Source of the DNA: Streptomyces marinisediminis
GTDB taxonomy: Bacteria > Actinomycetota > Actinomycetes > Streptomycetales > Streptomycetaceae
Assembly: GCF_026262575.1 (NCBI RefSeq)
Contig: NZ_JAPKFL010000009.1
Location: forward strand, 124,001-188,000
Direction of reading: 5' to 3'
Length of the DNA: 64,000 nucleotides
Of the stretch, positions 17,423-25,513 are shown in pieces. The translations under genes were made by a program, and so were the position numbers. The notes under the pieces were generated by a model. That model made no database searches. It was not told where the DNA came from and saw only the letters and a program-made list of their open reading frames with translations. Numbering within the stretch: position 1 is the first letter of the stretch; every line of letters starts with the position of its first letter.

Positions 17423-18286
17423 TCAGCCGAGCGGGCAGGTGCCCCGGTACTCCTCGATCTCCAGGCTCGGCCGCGGCAGCGGACACAGGAACCGCTCGTA
17501 GCGGGTGTCGTCGTCGATGAACCGCTTCAGCCAGGACACGGTGTACTTGCCGATCGTCCTGTCGGCCCGGTTGGGGGCGAAGTGGCTCGCCGAGTTCAGC
17601 TCCAGGTACGCCCGGTCCAACGAGCGCGGCAGGTTCTCGTAGAAAGGCTCGGCGTGCGAGGCGACGGGGGCGACCGAGTCGTTCTCGGCGCCGATGACCA
17701 TCGTCGGCGTGCGGACCTCCGGCCAGGTCTTGTCGAGGTTCCACGGGGTGAGCGGGACGGCCGCCTTGAGCGAGGGCCGGTCCTTGGCCGCCTCCAGCGA
17801 GCCGCCGCCGCCCATGGAGTGACCGGCCACGCCGAGGCGCTCCGGGTCGATGCGGTCCCGCACGGGGCTGCGCCCGGTGAGGTAGTCCAGCGCGGCCAGG
17901 AGCTGGTCACCGCGGCTGGCGGGCTGGTCGTAGACGGAGTTGGTGTCGATGACGATGACGACGAAGCCGCGCGAGGCGATCCACGGGCCGAGCCACTCCA
18001 CCGTCTCCTTGGAGGCGGTGAAGCCCGGGGAGATCGCCACGGCGCCGAACGTGCCGTCGCGGGTCTCGGTGGGGTGGAAGACCGTGCCGCCGCCGAAACC
18101 GCTGACGAGCCACCGGGAGACGTCGAACTCGTCGACGGCGTAGGAGCCGCGCGGTGCCTCGACGCCGGCCTCGGTGGGGTCGGGGCCGCGCTCGTAGGGG
18201 TTGTCGTCCGCCAGGGCCTGCGACGGCGTCAGGGCGAGCGCTCCGGCGAGGAGTGCGGCGGCCAGGCCGAGTCTGTTGTTCCGCAT
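17423..18286 (-). CDS. Secreted cutinase / polyester hydrolase (PETase-like) of the alpha/beta-hydrolase fold
   Basis: 287 residues from ATG 18286 (GTG one codon earlier is possible). A Sec signal peptide ends at about Ala26 (SQALA/DD). The mature protein closely follows actinobacterial cutinases such as TfCut2 and LCC: NPYERGPDPTEA at the start, then GFGGGTV, AISPGFTAS, GHSMGGGG, LTPWNL, ENDSVAPV, SASHFAPN and a C-terminal GTCPLG. The triad is Ser157, Asp203 and His235. Aromatic-clamp residues are Phe89 and Trp182; Met158 follows the nucleophile. Cys268 and Cys284 should form the single C-terminal disulfide typical of type I enzymes. Known family members cleave cutin, short-chain triglycerides and often PET. 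Phe replaces the Tyr usual at the clamp. Activity on plastics is inference. Confidence 0.92.
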   Translation of the reverse strand: MRNNRLGLAAALLAGALALTPSQALADDNPYERGPDPTEAGVEAPRGSYAVDEFDVSRWLVSGFGGGTVFHPTETRDGTFGAVAISPGFTASKETVEWLGPWIASRGFVVIVIDTNSVYDQPASRGDQLLAALDYLTGRSPVRDRIDPERLGVAGHSMGGGGSLEAAKDRPSLKAAVPLTPWNLDKTWPEVRTPTMVIGAENDSVAPVASHAEPFYENLPRSLDRAYLELNSASHFAPNRADRTIGKYTVSWLKRFIDDDTRYERFLCPLPRPSLEIEEYRGTCPLG

Positions 18287-18555
18287 CACGGGTGAGCCCT
18301 CTCGGTGGGGGTTGGGGGGGGAGAGCCCTGTCACGATGACGCCTGCCACCGCGCCGTCACATCGGGTGTTTCACCGGTGTTACGCCCCGCTTCACGGTGG
18401 CGCGGCCCTGTGCCCGTGCACCACCCCCGCCCACCCCGGCGTGGCACGCGCACGGTGGGCCCCGCGCCTCACCCCGGGCGCGCCCCCGGCCCCGGCGTCC
18501 GCCGCGGACCGGCGGCCACGTGGGCGCGGACGGGCGGCGCCGGAGCCGCCGGGGT

Positions 18556-19488
18556 TCAGCCGCGACGGCGTGGGGTGAGATCCGCCACCGGCGTCGCGGC
18601 TGCCCGGAACTGCGACGCGGCAGGCGATCCGGGCGCCCCCGGGGTGTTGCGCCGCTGGCCGGGGAGCGGCACCTCGGGGCGGGGCGCGGGCGGCGGGGCG
18701 GCGGGGACCGCTCCGGCGACGGCGATCTGCACGCCCTGGTCGGCCAGCGCCTGGAGTTCGGCGTTCGCCCGGTCGTCGTCGGCCGGGGGCTCGTCGGTGA
18801 CCAGGTGGGTGATCAGGTCCGTCGGCACCGTCTGGAACATCGTGTCCGCGCCGAGCTTGCCGTGGTCGGCCAGGACGACGACCTCGGAGGCCGCCTGCAC
18901 CAGCGCCCGGTCCACGCTCGCGGACAGCATGTTGGAGGTGGACAGCCCGCGCTCGGCCGTGAGGCCGCTGCCGGAGAGGAAGGCGCGCGAGACCCGCAGC
19001 CCCTGGAGCGACTGCTCCGCGCCGCTGCCGACGAGGGCGTAGTTGGAGCCGCGCAGGGTGCCGCCGGTCATCACCACCTCGACCCGGTTGGCGTGCGCCA
19101 GCGCCTGCGCGACGAGCAGGGAGTTGGTCACGACGGTCAGCCCGGGCACGCGGGCGAGGCGACGGGCCAGCTCCTGGGTCGTCGTGCCCGCACCCACCAC
19201 GATGGCCTCGCCCTCGTGGACCAGGCCGGCGGCGAGGTCGGCGATGGCCGTCTTCTCCGCGGTGGCCAGGTGGGCCTTGTGCGGGAACCCGGACTCCCGG
19301 GTGTACCCGCCGGGCAGGACCGCACCGCCGTGGCGGCGGTCGAGGAGCCCCTCGGCCTCCAGCGCGCGGACGTCCCGGCGCACGGTGACTTCGGAGGTCT
19401 GGACGACGCGGGCCAGCTCCCGGAGCGAGACCGCCCCGTTGGCCCGCACCATCTCTAGGATCAGTTGTCGACGTTCTGCAGCGAACAC
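18556..19488 (-). CDS. DeoR-family transcriptional regulator
   Basis: 310 residues. The N-terminal DeoR HTH is RRQLILEMVRANGAVSLRELARVVQTSEVTVRRDVRALEAEGLLDRRHGGAV. The DeoRC effector domain follows, with IVVGAGTTTQELARRL and VVTNSLLVAQAL, the sugar-phosphate isomerase-like pocket. About 60 extra Pro/Ala-rich residues trail the domain. It is encoded 103 bases after lpdA on the same strand. The gap holds CAATT-N6-AATTG (19536-19551). DeoR proteins usually sense phosphorylated sugars; by position it is a candidate regulator for the nucleoside operons, but none of the four CTACGCGCGTAG sites lies next to it. Confidence 0.88.
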   Translation of the reverse strand: MFAAERRQLILEMVRANGAVSLRELARVVQTSEVTVRRDVRALEAEGLLDRRHGGAVLPGGYTRESGFPHKAHLATAEKTAIADLAAGLVHEGEAIVVGAGTTTQELARRLARVPGLTVVTNSLLVAQALAHANRVEVVMTGGTLRGSNYALVGSGAEQSLQGLRVSRAFLSGSGLTAERGLSTSNMLSASVDRALVQAASEVVVLADHGKLGADTMFQTVPTDLITHLVTDEPPADDDRANAELQALADQGVQIAVAGAVPAAPPPAPRPEVPLPGQRRNTPGAPGSPAASQFRAAATPVADLTPRRRG

Positions 19489-19591
19489 GGAACTGACAGT
19501 AACGCGACCGACCGGTGACTTTCAGCTATGTGCCGCAATTAACCGGAATTGGTCATGCCGGAAGGCCGGTTGTGGTAGAAGCGCCGCCCGC

Positions 19592-21013
19592 TCAGTCCTG
19601 CGCGGCCTTGCGGGTGTGCAGTTGGCGCGCGACCTCCGCGATCGAACCCGACAGCGACGGGTACACCGTGAAGGCGTTCGCGATCTGCTCCACCGTCAGG
19701 TTGTTGTCGACCGCGATCGAGATCGGGTGGATCAGCTCGCTCGCGCGCGGCGAGACGACGACGCCGCCGACCACGATGCCGGTGCCGGGGCGGCAGAACA
19801 GCTTCACGAAACCGTCCCGGACGCCCTGCATCTTCGCCCGCGGGTTGCGCAGGAGTGGCAGCTTGACCGTCCAGGCGTCGATCCTGCCCTCGTCGACCTC
19901 GGCCTGCGAGTAGCCGACGGTGGCGATCTCGGGGTCGGTGAAGATGTTCGCCGAGACCGTCTTCAGGGACAGCGGGGCCACCGTCTCGCCGAGGAAGTGG
20001 TACATCGCGATCCGGCCCTGCATCGCGGCGACCGAGGCCAGCGCGAAGACGCCGGTGCAGTCCCCCGCCGCGTACACGCCCGGCGCGGTGGTGCGCGAGA
20101 CCTTGTCCGTCCACACGTGCCCGGAGTCCTTCAGCCGCACCCCGGCTTCCGCCAGGCCGATGCCCTCGGTGTTGGGCACCGCGCCCACGGCCATCAGGCA
20201 GTGCGAGCCGGTGATGACGCGCCCGTCGGAGAGCGTCACCTCCACCCGGTCGCCCACGCGCTCGGCCGAGGCGGCGCGGGAGCGGGACATGACGTTCATG
20301 CCGCGCCGCCGGAAGACGTCCTCCAGCACGGCCGCCGCGTCCGGGTCCTCGCCCGGCAGCACGCGCTCGCGCGAGGAGACGAGGGTGACGCGGGAGCCGA
20401 GCGCCTGGTAGGCCCCGGCGAACTCGGCGCCGGTGACGCCGGAGCCGACGACGATGAGCTCCTCGGGCAGCTCGTCGAGGTCGTAGACCTGCGTCCAGTT
20501 CAGGATGCGCTCCCCGTCCGGCTTGGCGTCCGGGATCTCGCGCGGGTGGCCGCCGGTGGCCAGGAGCACGGCGTCGGCCGTCAGCCGCTCCTCGCTGCCG
20601 TCCGCCGCGCGCACCACGACCTCGCGCGAGCCGTCCGCCGCCCGCTGCGGCTGGAGCAGGCCCTTGCCGCGCAGCACCCGCGCCCCGGCCCGGGTGACGG
20701 AGGCGGTGATGTCGTGCGACTGGGCCAGCGCCAGGCGCTTGACGCGGCGGTTGACCTTGCCCAGATCCACCCCGATGCCGTTCTCGGCGTCGGGCCCGCC
20801 CAGCGTGATGCCCAGCTCCTGGTAGGAGGAGTCGAAGGTGGTCTTCACCTCGGCCGTGGCGATCAGCGTCTTGGACGGGACGCAGTCGGTGAGCACCGAC
20901 GCCCCGCCCAGCCCGTCGCAGTCGACGACGGTCACAGCCGCCCCGAGCTGCGCGGCCACCAGTGCCGCCTCGTAGCCGCCAGGTCCACCACCGATAATCA
21001 CGATCCGCGTCAC
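19592..21013 (-). CDS. lpdA: NAD(P)H-quinone dehydrogenase, LpdA/Rv3303c type flavoprotein disulfide reductase family
   Basis: 473 residues. The N-terminal FAD motif is VIIGGGPGGYEAALVA, and a second nucleotide site lies at IVVGSGVTGAEFAGAY (about 180). The redox motif reads GGASVLTDCVPSKTLI, so the first Cys of the CxxxxC pair of lipoamide dehydrogenase is Ser. This is the pattern of the LpdA branch (Mycobacterium Rv3303c), which reduces quinones rather than lipoamide. The C-terminal dimerisation domain is present and lacks an obvious His-Glu dyad of true disulfide reductases. It is divergent from the gamma-glutamylcyclotransferase-like gene; the 106-base gap holds a 9-bp stem hairpin (21061-21081). 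Confidence 0.88.
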   Translation of the reverse strand: MTRIVIIGGGPGGYEAALVAAQLGAAVTVVDCDGLGGASVLTDCVPSKTLIATAEVKTTFDSSYQELGITLGGPDAENGIGVDLGKVNRRVKRLALAQSHDITASVTRAGARVLRGKGLLQPQRAADGSREVVVRAADGSEERLTADAVLLATGGHPREIPDAKPDGERILNWTQVYDLDELPEELIVVGSGVTGAEFAGAYQALGSRVTLVSSRERVLPGEDPDAAAVLEDVFRRRGMNVMSRSRAASAERVGDRVEVTLSDGRVITGSHCLMAVGAVPNTEGIGLAEAGVRLKDSGHVWTDKVSRTTAPGVYAAGDCTGVFALASVAAMQGRIAMYHFLGETVAPLSLKTVSANIFTDPEIATVGYSQAEVDEGRIDAWTVKLPLLRNPRAKMQGVRDGFVKLFCRPGTGIVVGGVVVSPRASELIHPISIAVDNNLTVEQIANAFTVYPSLSGSIAEVARQLHTRKAAQD

Positions 21014-21119
21014 GTACGCCAGTGTCCCTCACGCCTCCCGCCGCCACCCGTCCACCCCCTCGCCGCGCGCGTCGCGCGGCGCGGGTGGCCGCCCGGGGCG
21101 TCCCGTTACCCTTCTTCCC

Positions 21120-21557
21120 ATGTCGCTCTACGCCGCATACGCCGGAAACCTCGACGCCCGGCTGATGGCACGCCGCGCCCCGCACTCCCCCCTGCGCGGC
21201 ACCGGCTGGATCACCGGCTGGCGGCTCACCTTCGGCGGCGAGCACCTGGGCTGGGAAGGCGCCCTGGCCACCGTGGTGGAGGCCCCCCGCGCGCAGGTCT
21301 TCGTGGCGCTGTACGACATCGCCCCCATGGACGAGGAGGCCATGGACCGGTGGGAGGGCGTGGGCCTGGACATCTACCGGCGCATGCGGGTCAAGGTGCA
21401 CACACTGGACGGCGACGAGGCCGCGTGGATGTACGTGCTCAACGGCTTCGAGGGCGGCCTGCCCGCACCGCGCTACCTCGGGGAGATCGCCGACGCCGCC
21501 GAGTCCGCGGGCGCCCCGCACGACTACGTCATGTCCCTGCGCAAACACCCCTGCTGA
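21120..21557 (+). CDS. Gamma-glutamylcyclotransferase-like (BtrG/AIG2 fold) protein
   Basis: 145 residues beginning MSLYAAYAGNLDARLMARRAP, the (F/Y)xYGSN(L) motif region of the family with G-N-L kept. The general-acid Glu of the family may be one of the acidic residues in MDEEAMDRWEGVG (about 63-80). TACCCT at 21107-21112 is a good -10 box seven bases before ATG, so the mRNA is probably leaderless. The substrate is unknown; homologues remove gamma-glutamyl groups from amines or peptides. Confidence 0.8.
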   Translation: MSLYAAYAGNLDARLMARRAPHSPLRGTGWITGWRLTFGGEHLGWEGALATVVEAPRAQVFVALYDIAPMDEEAMDRWEGVGLDIYRRMRVKVHTLDGDEAAWMYVLNGFEGGLPAPRYLGEIADAAESAGAPHDYVMSLRKHPC

Positions 21558-21797
21558 CCGAGGACCGCTGCTGCCCGGAGTCCGTCCTCGGTCAAGGTGA
21601 GCACCGCCCACGGTACGAAGGTCCGCCGGATCCGCCGCCAGGTCAGGTGAGGCGCGCGGACAGCGGCGAACGGCGCGCCTGCCACACACCGGACAAGGGC
21701 CAGGACGACGAGCGGCGCCGTACGAACGACCGCCCGTGCACCGTGGCTGCGTTCACAGGGAGTGTGCAACGGAACACAGTTGGGCTAGCCTCACCGC

Positions 21798-22286
21798 ATG
21801 ACCGAATGGCAGCTCGACGTTCGAGCGGACCTTGAGTGGCAGAAAACGGACATCTACCAGTTGGGGGACTCCGAAACTGGTCTTAGTGTCCGTGCTGCGG
21901 GTACGTGGATCCACAGCAGTGACTGGGAGGCCGTGGGGCCGGACGGGAGAATCCCGGGCAAGGAGGGGCTCTACCACCGCCATCTGGAAACCGAGGGCAA
22001 GACCGAGTTCCTGCACTCGGGCCCCAGGGGCTACATGGGCTCTCTGATCGGCAAGTGGGGTCCGGACGGCACGCCGTTCAAGGTCGGCGACGCCTACCTG
22101 TACATCAGCGACTCACCGGACCCCGACAAGAAGCTGTACCTCGCCATGAACGACAAGTCCGGCGCGGGCTTCGAGGACAACTCCGGTGTCATGCACATCT
22201 TGGCCCGTACGTACGACCGACGTGCCGTCGCAGCACACTGGTCTTACAACCGCTTCAGTCAGACGTGGTCCACTTCCACCTACTGA
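21798..22286 (+). CDS. Small protein resembling PA-IL (LecA)-type galactose-binding lectins
   Basis: 162 residues, no signal peptide. It is not a close match to anything I recognise, but the second half has the layout of the PA-IL lectin fold: GSLIGKWG (81-88), then FKVGDAYLYI, then LYLAMND... FEDNSGVM (114-132). In LecA the comparable LIYND... NNSG block supplies the calcium and sugar ligands; here Asp119 and Asp127-Asn128 would be equivalents, with one extra residue between. Codon use is less GC-biased than neighbours (several CTT, GTT, AGT codons), which suggests recent acquisition. TAGCCT at 21786 may be its -10 box. It stands alone between convergent or unrelated genes. Confidence 0.5.
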   Translation: MTEWQLDVRADLEWQKTDIYQLGDSETGLSVRAAGTWIHSSDWEAVGPDGRIPGKEGLYHRHLETEGKTEFLHSGPRGYMGSLIGKWGPDGTPFKVGDAYLYISDSPDPDKKLYLAMNDKSGAGFEDNSGVMHILARTYDRRAVAAHWSYNRFSQTWSTSTY

Positions 22287-22393
22287 AGCGTGTCTCACGT
22301 GGCGGCAGGTGGACCCGGCATGGCGCCAGTGCCGCGTCTTCGGCCGGGGCTCACCCGATGAGCCGGGGTTTCGCCCGTTGAGGAGCGGCGTCC

Positions 22394-22481
22394 GGTGCGG
22401 TGCGTCACAAGGCGCCGGATCGGCGGCGTAGCGGGTGTGGTGGCCCGCTCGGCCGATTCGGTAACGCCACGAGGCGCCGTG
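22394..22481 (+). repeat. Left copy of an imperfect inverted repeat around the XRE/oxidoreductase pair
   Basis: The outer 26 bases (22394-22419) match the reverse complement of 24340-24365 at 24 of 26 positions, and 22470-22481 is the exact reverse complement of 24260-24271. The interiors are only weakly similar. It lies just past the XRE gene stop. Confidence 0.55.
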
Positions 22482-22521
22482 CCGGGGCACCGCGGCGGGG
22501 CGGACCTCTGCCGATGCCGCC

Positions 22522-23109
22522 CTATCCGTCGCGCTTGGGGCGGGCACGCAGGTGGGCGCGCTCCCCCTGCTTACCGAAGAGGCTGAGAAACTCCACCGGC
22601 TCGGGCCCGGCGGCGCCGAACCAGTGCGGCACGCGGGTGTCGAACTCGGCCGCCTCCCCGGGGGCGAGCACCACGTCGTGCTCGCCCAGCACGAGCCGGA
22701 GCCGCCCGTTGAGCACGTAGAGCCACTCGTAGCCCTCGTGGGTCTGCGGATCGGGTTCCCTGGGCGGGTTGCCGGGCGGCAGCACCAGCTTGTACGCCTG
22801 GATGCCGCCGGGCCGCCGGGTCAGCGGCAGCATGGTCATGCCGTGCGCGGTGACGGGGCGCAGGTGGATGCGCGGATCGCCGGTGGGAGGGGCGTCGACC
22901 AGTTCGTCCAGGGTGACGCCGTGGGCCTTGGCCAGCGGGAGCAGCAGTTCGAGGGTGGGGCGCCGGGTGCCGGACTCCAGCCGGGACAGGGTGCTCACCG
23001 AGACGCCGGTCGCCGCCGAGAGCTCGGCGAGCGTGGTCTCGCGCCGGCGCCGCAGCGCGCGCAGCCGGGAGCCGACCGCGGTGAGGGTGGTTTCGAGGTC
23101 GCCGTCCAT
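22522..23109 (-). CDS. XRE-family regulator with C-terminal cupin domain
   Basis: 195 residues from ATG 23109; a GTG three codons earlier (23118) would place the start against the operator. The HTH_3 domain is LRALRRRRETTLAELSAATGVSVSTLSRLESGTRRPTLELLLPLAKAHGVTLDEL (about 15-70). The cupin (about 105-185) contains HEGYEWLYVLNGRLRLVLG and a PHWF motif. Such proteins repress adjacent metabolic genes and sense a small molecule through the cupin. It is divergent from a thioredoxin-reductase-like enzyme with an 80-base gap that contains TTGCC/GGCAA half-sites. Confidence 0.88.
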   Translation of the reverse strand: MDGDLETTLTAVGSRLRALRRRRETTLAELSAATGVSVSTLSRLESGTRRPTLELLLPLAKAHGVTLDELVDAPPTGDPRIHLRPVTAHGMTMLPLTRRPGGIQAYKLVLPPGNPPREPDPQTHEGYEWLYVLNGRLRLVLGEHDVVLAPGEAAEFDTRVPHWFGAAGPEPVEFLSLFGKQGERAHLRARPKRDG

Positions 23110-23119
23110 GCTCCCCACT

Positions 23120-23145
23120 TTGCCAGAGCGGCAAGGGTGCTTGCC
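23120..23145. promoter_or_regulatory. Candidate XRE-cupin operator with three TTGCC/GGCAA half-sites
   Basis: TTGCC at 23120-23124, GGCAA at 23130-23134 and TTGCC at 23141-23145 are spaced 10 and 11 bases, about one helical turn each, and give two overlapping inverted repeats. The position in a short divergent gap suggests that the XRE regulator controls both directions. Confidence 0.5.
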
Positions 23146-23189
23146 GGACGGCGCACCGCCTCGCAGGCTGGGGCGCGGAGGTGGTCGTG

Positions 23190-24212
23190 ATGACCGAGGA
23201 ACTGCGCACCGGCCAGGACCGGTACGACGTGGTGGTCGTCGGCGGCGGCGCCGCCGGACTGAACGGGGCCCTGCTGCTCGCCCGGGCCCGTCGCTCCGTG
23301 GTGGTGATCGACGCCGGCGCCCCGCGCAACGCCCCCGCCGAGGGCGTGCACGGGCTGCTGGGCCGCGAGGGCGTGCCCCCGGCGGAGCTGCTGGAGCGCG
23401 GCCGGGCGGAGGTGCGCGGCTACGGCGGGCACCTGGCGACCGGCGAGGTCGTGGGGGCGTCGCGCGACGCGGGCGGGTTCGAGGTGGCGCTCGCCGACGG
23501 GCGCGCGGTGCGCGCGCGGCGGCTGCTGGTGACCACCGGGCTCGTGGACGTCCTGCCGGACGTGCCCGGGCTGCGCGAGCGGTGGGGCCGGGACGTCCTC
23601 CACTGCCCGTACTGCCACGGCTGGGAGGTGCGCGACCAGGCGATCGGCGTGCTGGCCGCCGGCCCCATGGCGGTGCACCAGGCGCTGCTCCTGCGCCAGT
23701 GGAGCGCGGACGTGGTGTTCTTCTCCCACACCGGCCCGGCCCCCTCGGGGCCGGAGGCCGAACAGCTCGCGGCGCGCGGCGTGCGGACCGTGGCGGGGGA
23801 GGTGACGGGCCTGGAGCTCACCGGGGACCGCCTGAGCGGGGTGCGGCTGGCCGACGGCACGGTGGTGGCCCGCCAGGCGGTGGCGGTCGCGCCGCGCATG
23901 GTGGCCCGCGCCGGGTTCCTGCGCGCGCTCGGTCTGCGCACGGCGGAGCACCCGATGGGCGAGTACGTGCCGTCCGACGCGGGCGGACACACCGACGTGC
24001 CCGGGATCTGGGTGGCGGGCAACGTCACCGACCTGGCCGCGCAGGTCGGGGCGGCCGCCGCGGCGGGCGCGGCCGCGGCGGCCCAGCTCAACGCCGACCT
24101 CGTCGCCGAGGACACCCGGCGGGCCGTCGCCGCGCACCGCAGCCCCTTCTCGGCCGCGTCCGAGGCCCGCGTGAGCCGACTCGTGACGACCCACCGCCGC
24201 CACGGCCTGTGA
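23190..24212 (+). CDS. Thioredoxin-reductase-like NAD(P)/FAD oxidoreductase
   Basis: 340 residues from ATG 23190, with GGAGG eight bases upstream. FAD motif VVVVGGGAAGLNGALLLARA is near residue 14. The active-site segment reads HCPYCHGWEV (about 145), the CPYC type of the ferredoxin/thioredoxin reductase-like subgroup rather than CATC of TrxB. The C-terminal FAD motif IWVAGNVTDLAAQVGAAAAAGAAAA closes the family pattern. It is paired with the XRE-cupin regulator; the electron acceptor is unknown. Confidence 0.86.
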   Translation: MTEELRTGQDRYDVVVVGGGAAGLNGALLLARARRSVVVIDAGAPRNAPAEGVHGLLGREGVPPAELLERGRAEVRGYGGHLATGEVVGASRDAGGFEVALADGRAVRARRLLVTTGLVDVLPDVPGLRERWGRDVLHCPYCHGWEVRDQAIGVLAAGPMAVHQALLLRQWSADVVFFSHTGPAPSGPEAEQLAARGVRTVAGEVTGLELTGDRLSGVRLADGTVVARQAVAVAPRMVARAGFLRALGLRTAEHPMGEYVPSDAGGHTDVPGIWVAGNVTDLAAQVGAAAAAGAAAAAQLNADLVAEDTRRAVAAHRSPFSAASEARVSRLVTTHRRHGL

Positions 24213-24259
24213 CCTCTGGTGCCGCATCAGGGGCGGGTCCGCCCCGTCGCAACGCCCGC

Positions 24260-24365
24260 CACGGCGCCTCGCGGGGTCCTCGGAGCGGCCGGGCAGGCCC
24301 ACCACGCCTGGCGACCCGCCGCGCCGGCCGAGCGGCTGGTCCGGCGCCTTGTGCCGCACCGCGCC
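24260..24365 (-). repeat. Right copy of the imperfect inverted repeat around the XRE/oxidoreductase pair
   Basis: 24340-24365 and 24260-24271 match the left copy (22394-22419, 22470-22481) in inverse orientation. It follows the oxidoreductase stop, so each gene of the divergent pair is followed by one copy in the same sense relative to transcription. Confidence 0.55.
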
Positions 24366-24620
24366 GGACGCCGCACCCCGGCGGGCGGGCCCTGATGGCC
24401 GCGGCAGGAGGGGCGGGGCGTCCCCCACCGCACGGCGCCCCCACCGCGCGGCACGCGGAGCCGCGTCCCCCGGGGGCCGCCGCCCGCCCGCCCACCGAGA
24501 CGTCCGCACCCGCGCCGCCGCCCGGGGACGCGTGGCCGCCCCGGCCGCCATCGGAGGGAGGCGGAAGGCACAAGGCCGGGGGCGGTTCCTCGTCGGATCT
24601 CACGGAGTCGCCGGACGCGT

Positions 24621-24650
24621 CTACGCGCGTAGGCGGAAAACCGCTACCCT
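24621..24650 (+). promoter_or_regulatory. Nucleoside-regulon operator CTACGCGCGTAG and PNP promoter
   Basis: The perfect 12-bp palindrome spans 24621-24632. TACCCT at 24645-24650 is the likely -10; the palindrome therefore covers the -35 position. The -10 ends six bases before the GTG at 24657, so the transcript is probably leaderless. Repression by blocking the -35 is the simplest reading. Confidence 0.7.
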
Positions 24651-24656
24651 CGTCGG

Positions 24657-25469
24657 GTGAACGCTTCAGACATGTCCACCGATCCCCATCGCGCCGCCGC
24701 CGCGGCGGCCGACCGGCTGCGCGAGCTGACCGGCGCGGAGAGCCACGACGTCGCCCTGGTGATGGGCTCGGGATGGGTGCCCGCCGCCGAGGCCCTGGGA
24801 ACGCCCGAGGCGGAGTTCCCCGTCACCGAGCTGCCCGGGTTCCCCCCGCCGGCCGTCGCCGGACACGCGGGCCGGGTCCGCTCCTACCAGCTCGGCGGCA
24901 AGCGCGCGCTGGTCTTCCTCGGCCGCACCCACTACTACGAGGGCCGGGGCGTCGGCGCCGTGGCGCACGGCGTGCGGACGGCCGTCGCCGCGGGGTGCGC
25001 GACGGTCGTGCTGACCAACGGCTGCGGCGGCCTGCGCCCGGGGATGCGTCCCGGGCAGCCCGTCCTGATCAGCGACCACATCAACCTGACGGCCGCCTCG
25101 CCGATCGCCGGCGCCCACTTCGTCGACCTCACCGACCTGTACTCGGCGCGCCTGCGCGCTATGTGCAAGGAGATCGACTCCTCCCTCGAAGAGGGCGTGT
25201 ACGTCCAGCTCCCCGGGCCGCACTACGAGACGCCGGCCGAGATCGGCATGATCCGGGCGATCGGCGGGGAGCTGGTGGGTATGTCCACCGTGCTGGAGGC
25301 CATCGCCGCACGCGAGGCGGGCGCCGAGGTGCTCGGCATCTCCCTCGTCACCAACCTCGCCGCGGGCATGACCGGCGAGCCGCTGAACCACGAGGAGGTC
25401 CTGCAGGCCGGCCGGGACTCCGCCGCCCGCATGGGCACCCTGCTGGCCCAGGTGCTCGGCCGCATCTGA
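24657..25469 (+). CDS. Purine nucleoside phosphorylase
   Basis: 270 residues from GTG 24657; an ATG five codons later is an alternative. It has the trimeric PNP pattern: ALVMGSGWVP (phosphate loop), GRTHYYEG, VLTNGCGGL, the PGPHYETPAEI base-site segment and GMSTVLEAIAAREAG, ending SLVTNLAAG with the catalytic Asn. The enzyme cleaves purine (deoxy)ribonucleosides with phosphate to base and (deoxy)ribose-1-phosphate in the cytoplasm. The mutase gene starts 44 bases downstream, so the sugar phosphate would pass straight to it. A CTACGCGCGTAG palindrome overlaps its promoter. Confidence 0.93.
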   Translation: MNASDMSTDPHRAAAAAADRLRELTGAESHDVALVMGSGWVPAAEALGTPEAEFPVTELPGFPPPAVAGHAGRVRSYQLGGKRALVFLGRTHYYEGRGVGAVAHGVRTAVAAGCATVVLTNGCGGLRPGMRPGQPVLISDHINLTAASPIAGAHFVDLTDLYSARLRAMCKEIDSSLEEGVYVQLPGPHYETPAEIGMIRAIGGELVGMSTVLEAIAAREAGAEVLGISLVTNLAAGMTGEPLNHEEVLQAGRDSAARMGTLLAQVLGRI

Positions 25470-25513
25470 GCCCCGCCGCACGCCCCCGGTACCGACAGAA
25501 AGCCAGAGGAACC

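Larger units (their letters stand above)
24213..24656. other. Non-coding gap between the oxidoreductase and PNP
   Basis: 444 bases. It contains the right copy of the imperfect inverted repeat (24260-24365) and, at its end, the nucleoside-regulon palindrome and the PNP promoter. I see no coding sequence with a start, ribosome-binding site and family resemblance. Confidence 0.6.

Noticed and set aside
14279..18295. A plus-strand open frame of more than 1,300 codons across the second LuxR and cutinase genes
   Set aside because: It spans two recognisable minus-strand genes and their gap, and its translation is low-complexity Arg/Ala/Gly/Gln; no homology visible.
19592..21013. LpdA as dihydrolipoamide dehydrogenase
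   Set aside because: The first Cys of the CxxxxC redox pair is Ser, which excludes normal lipoamide-dehydrogenase chemistry.
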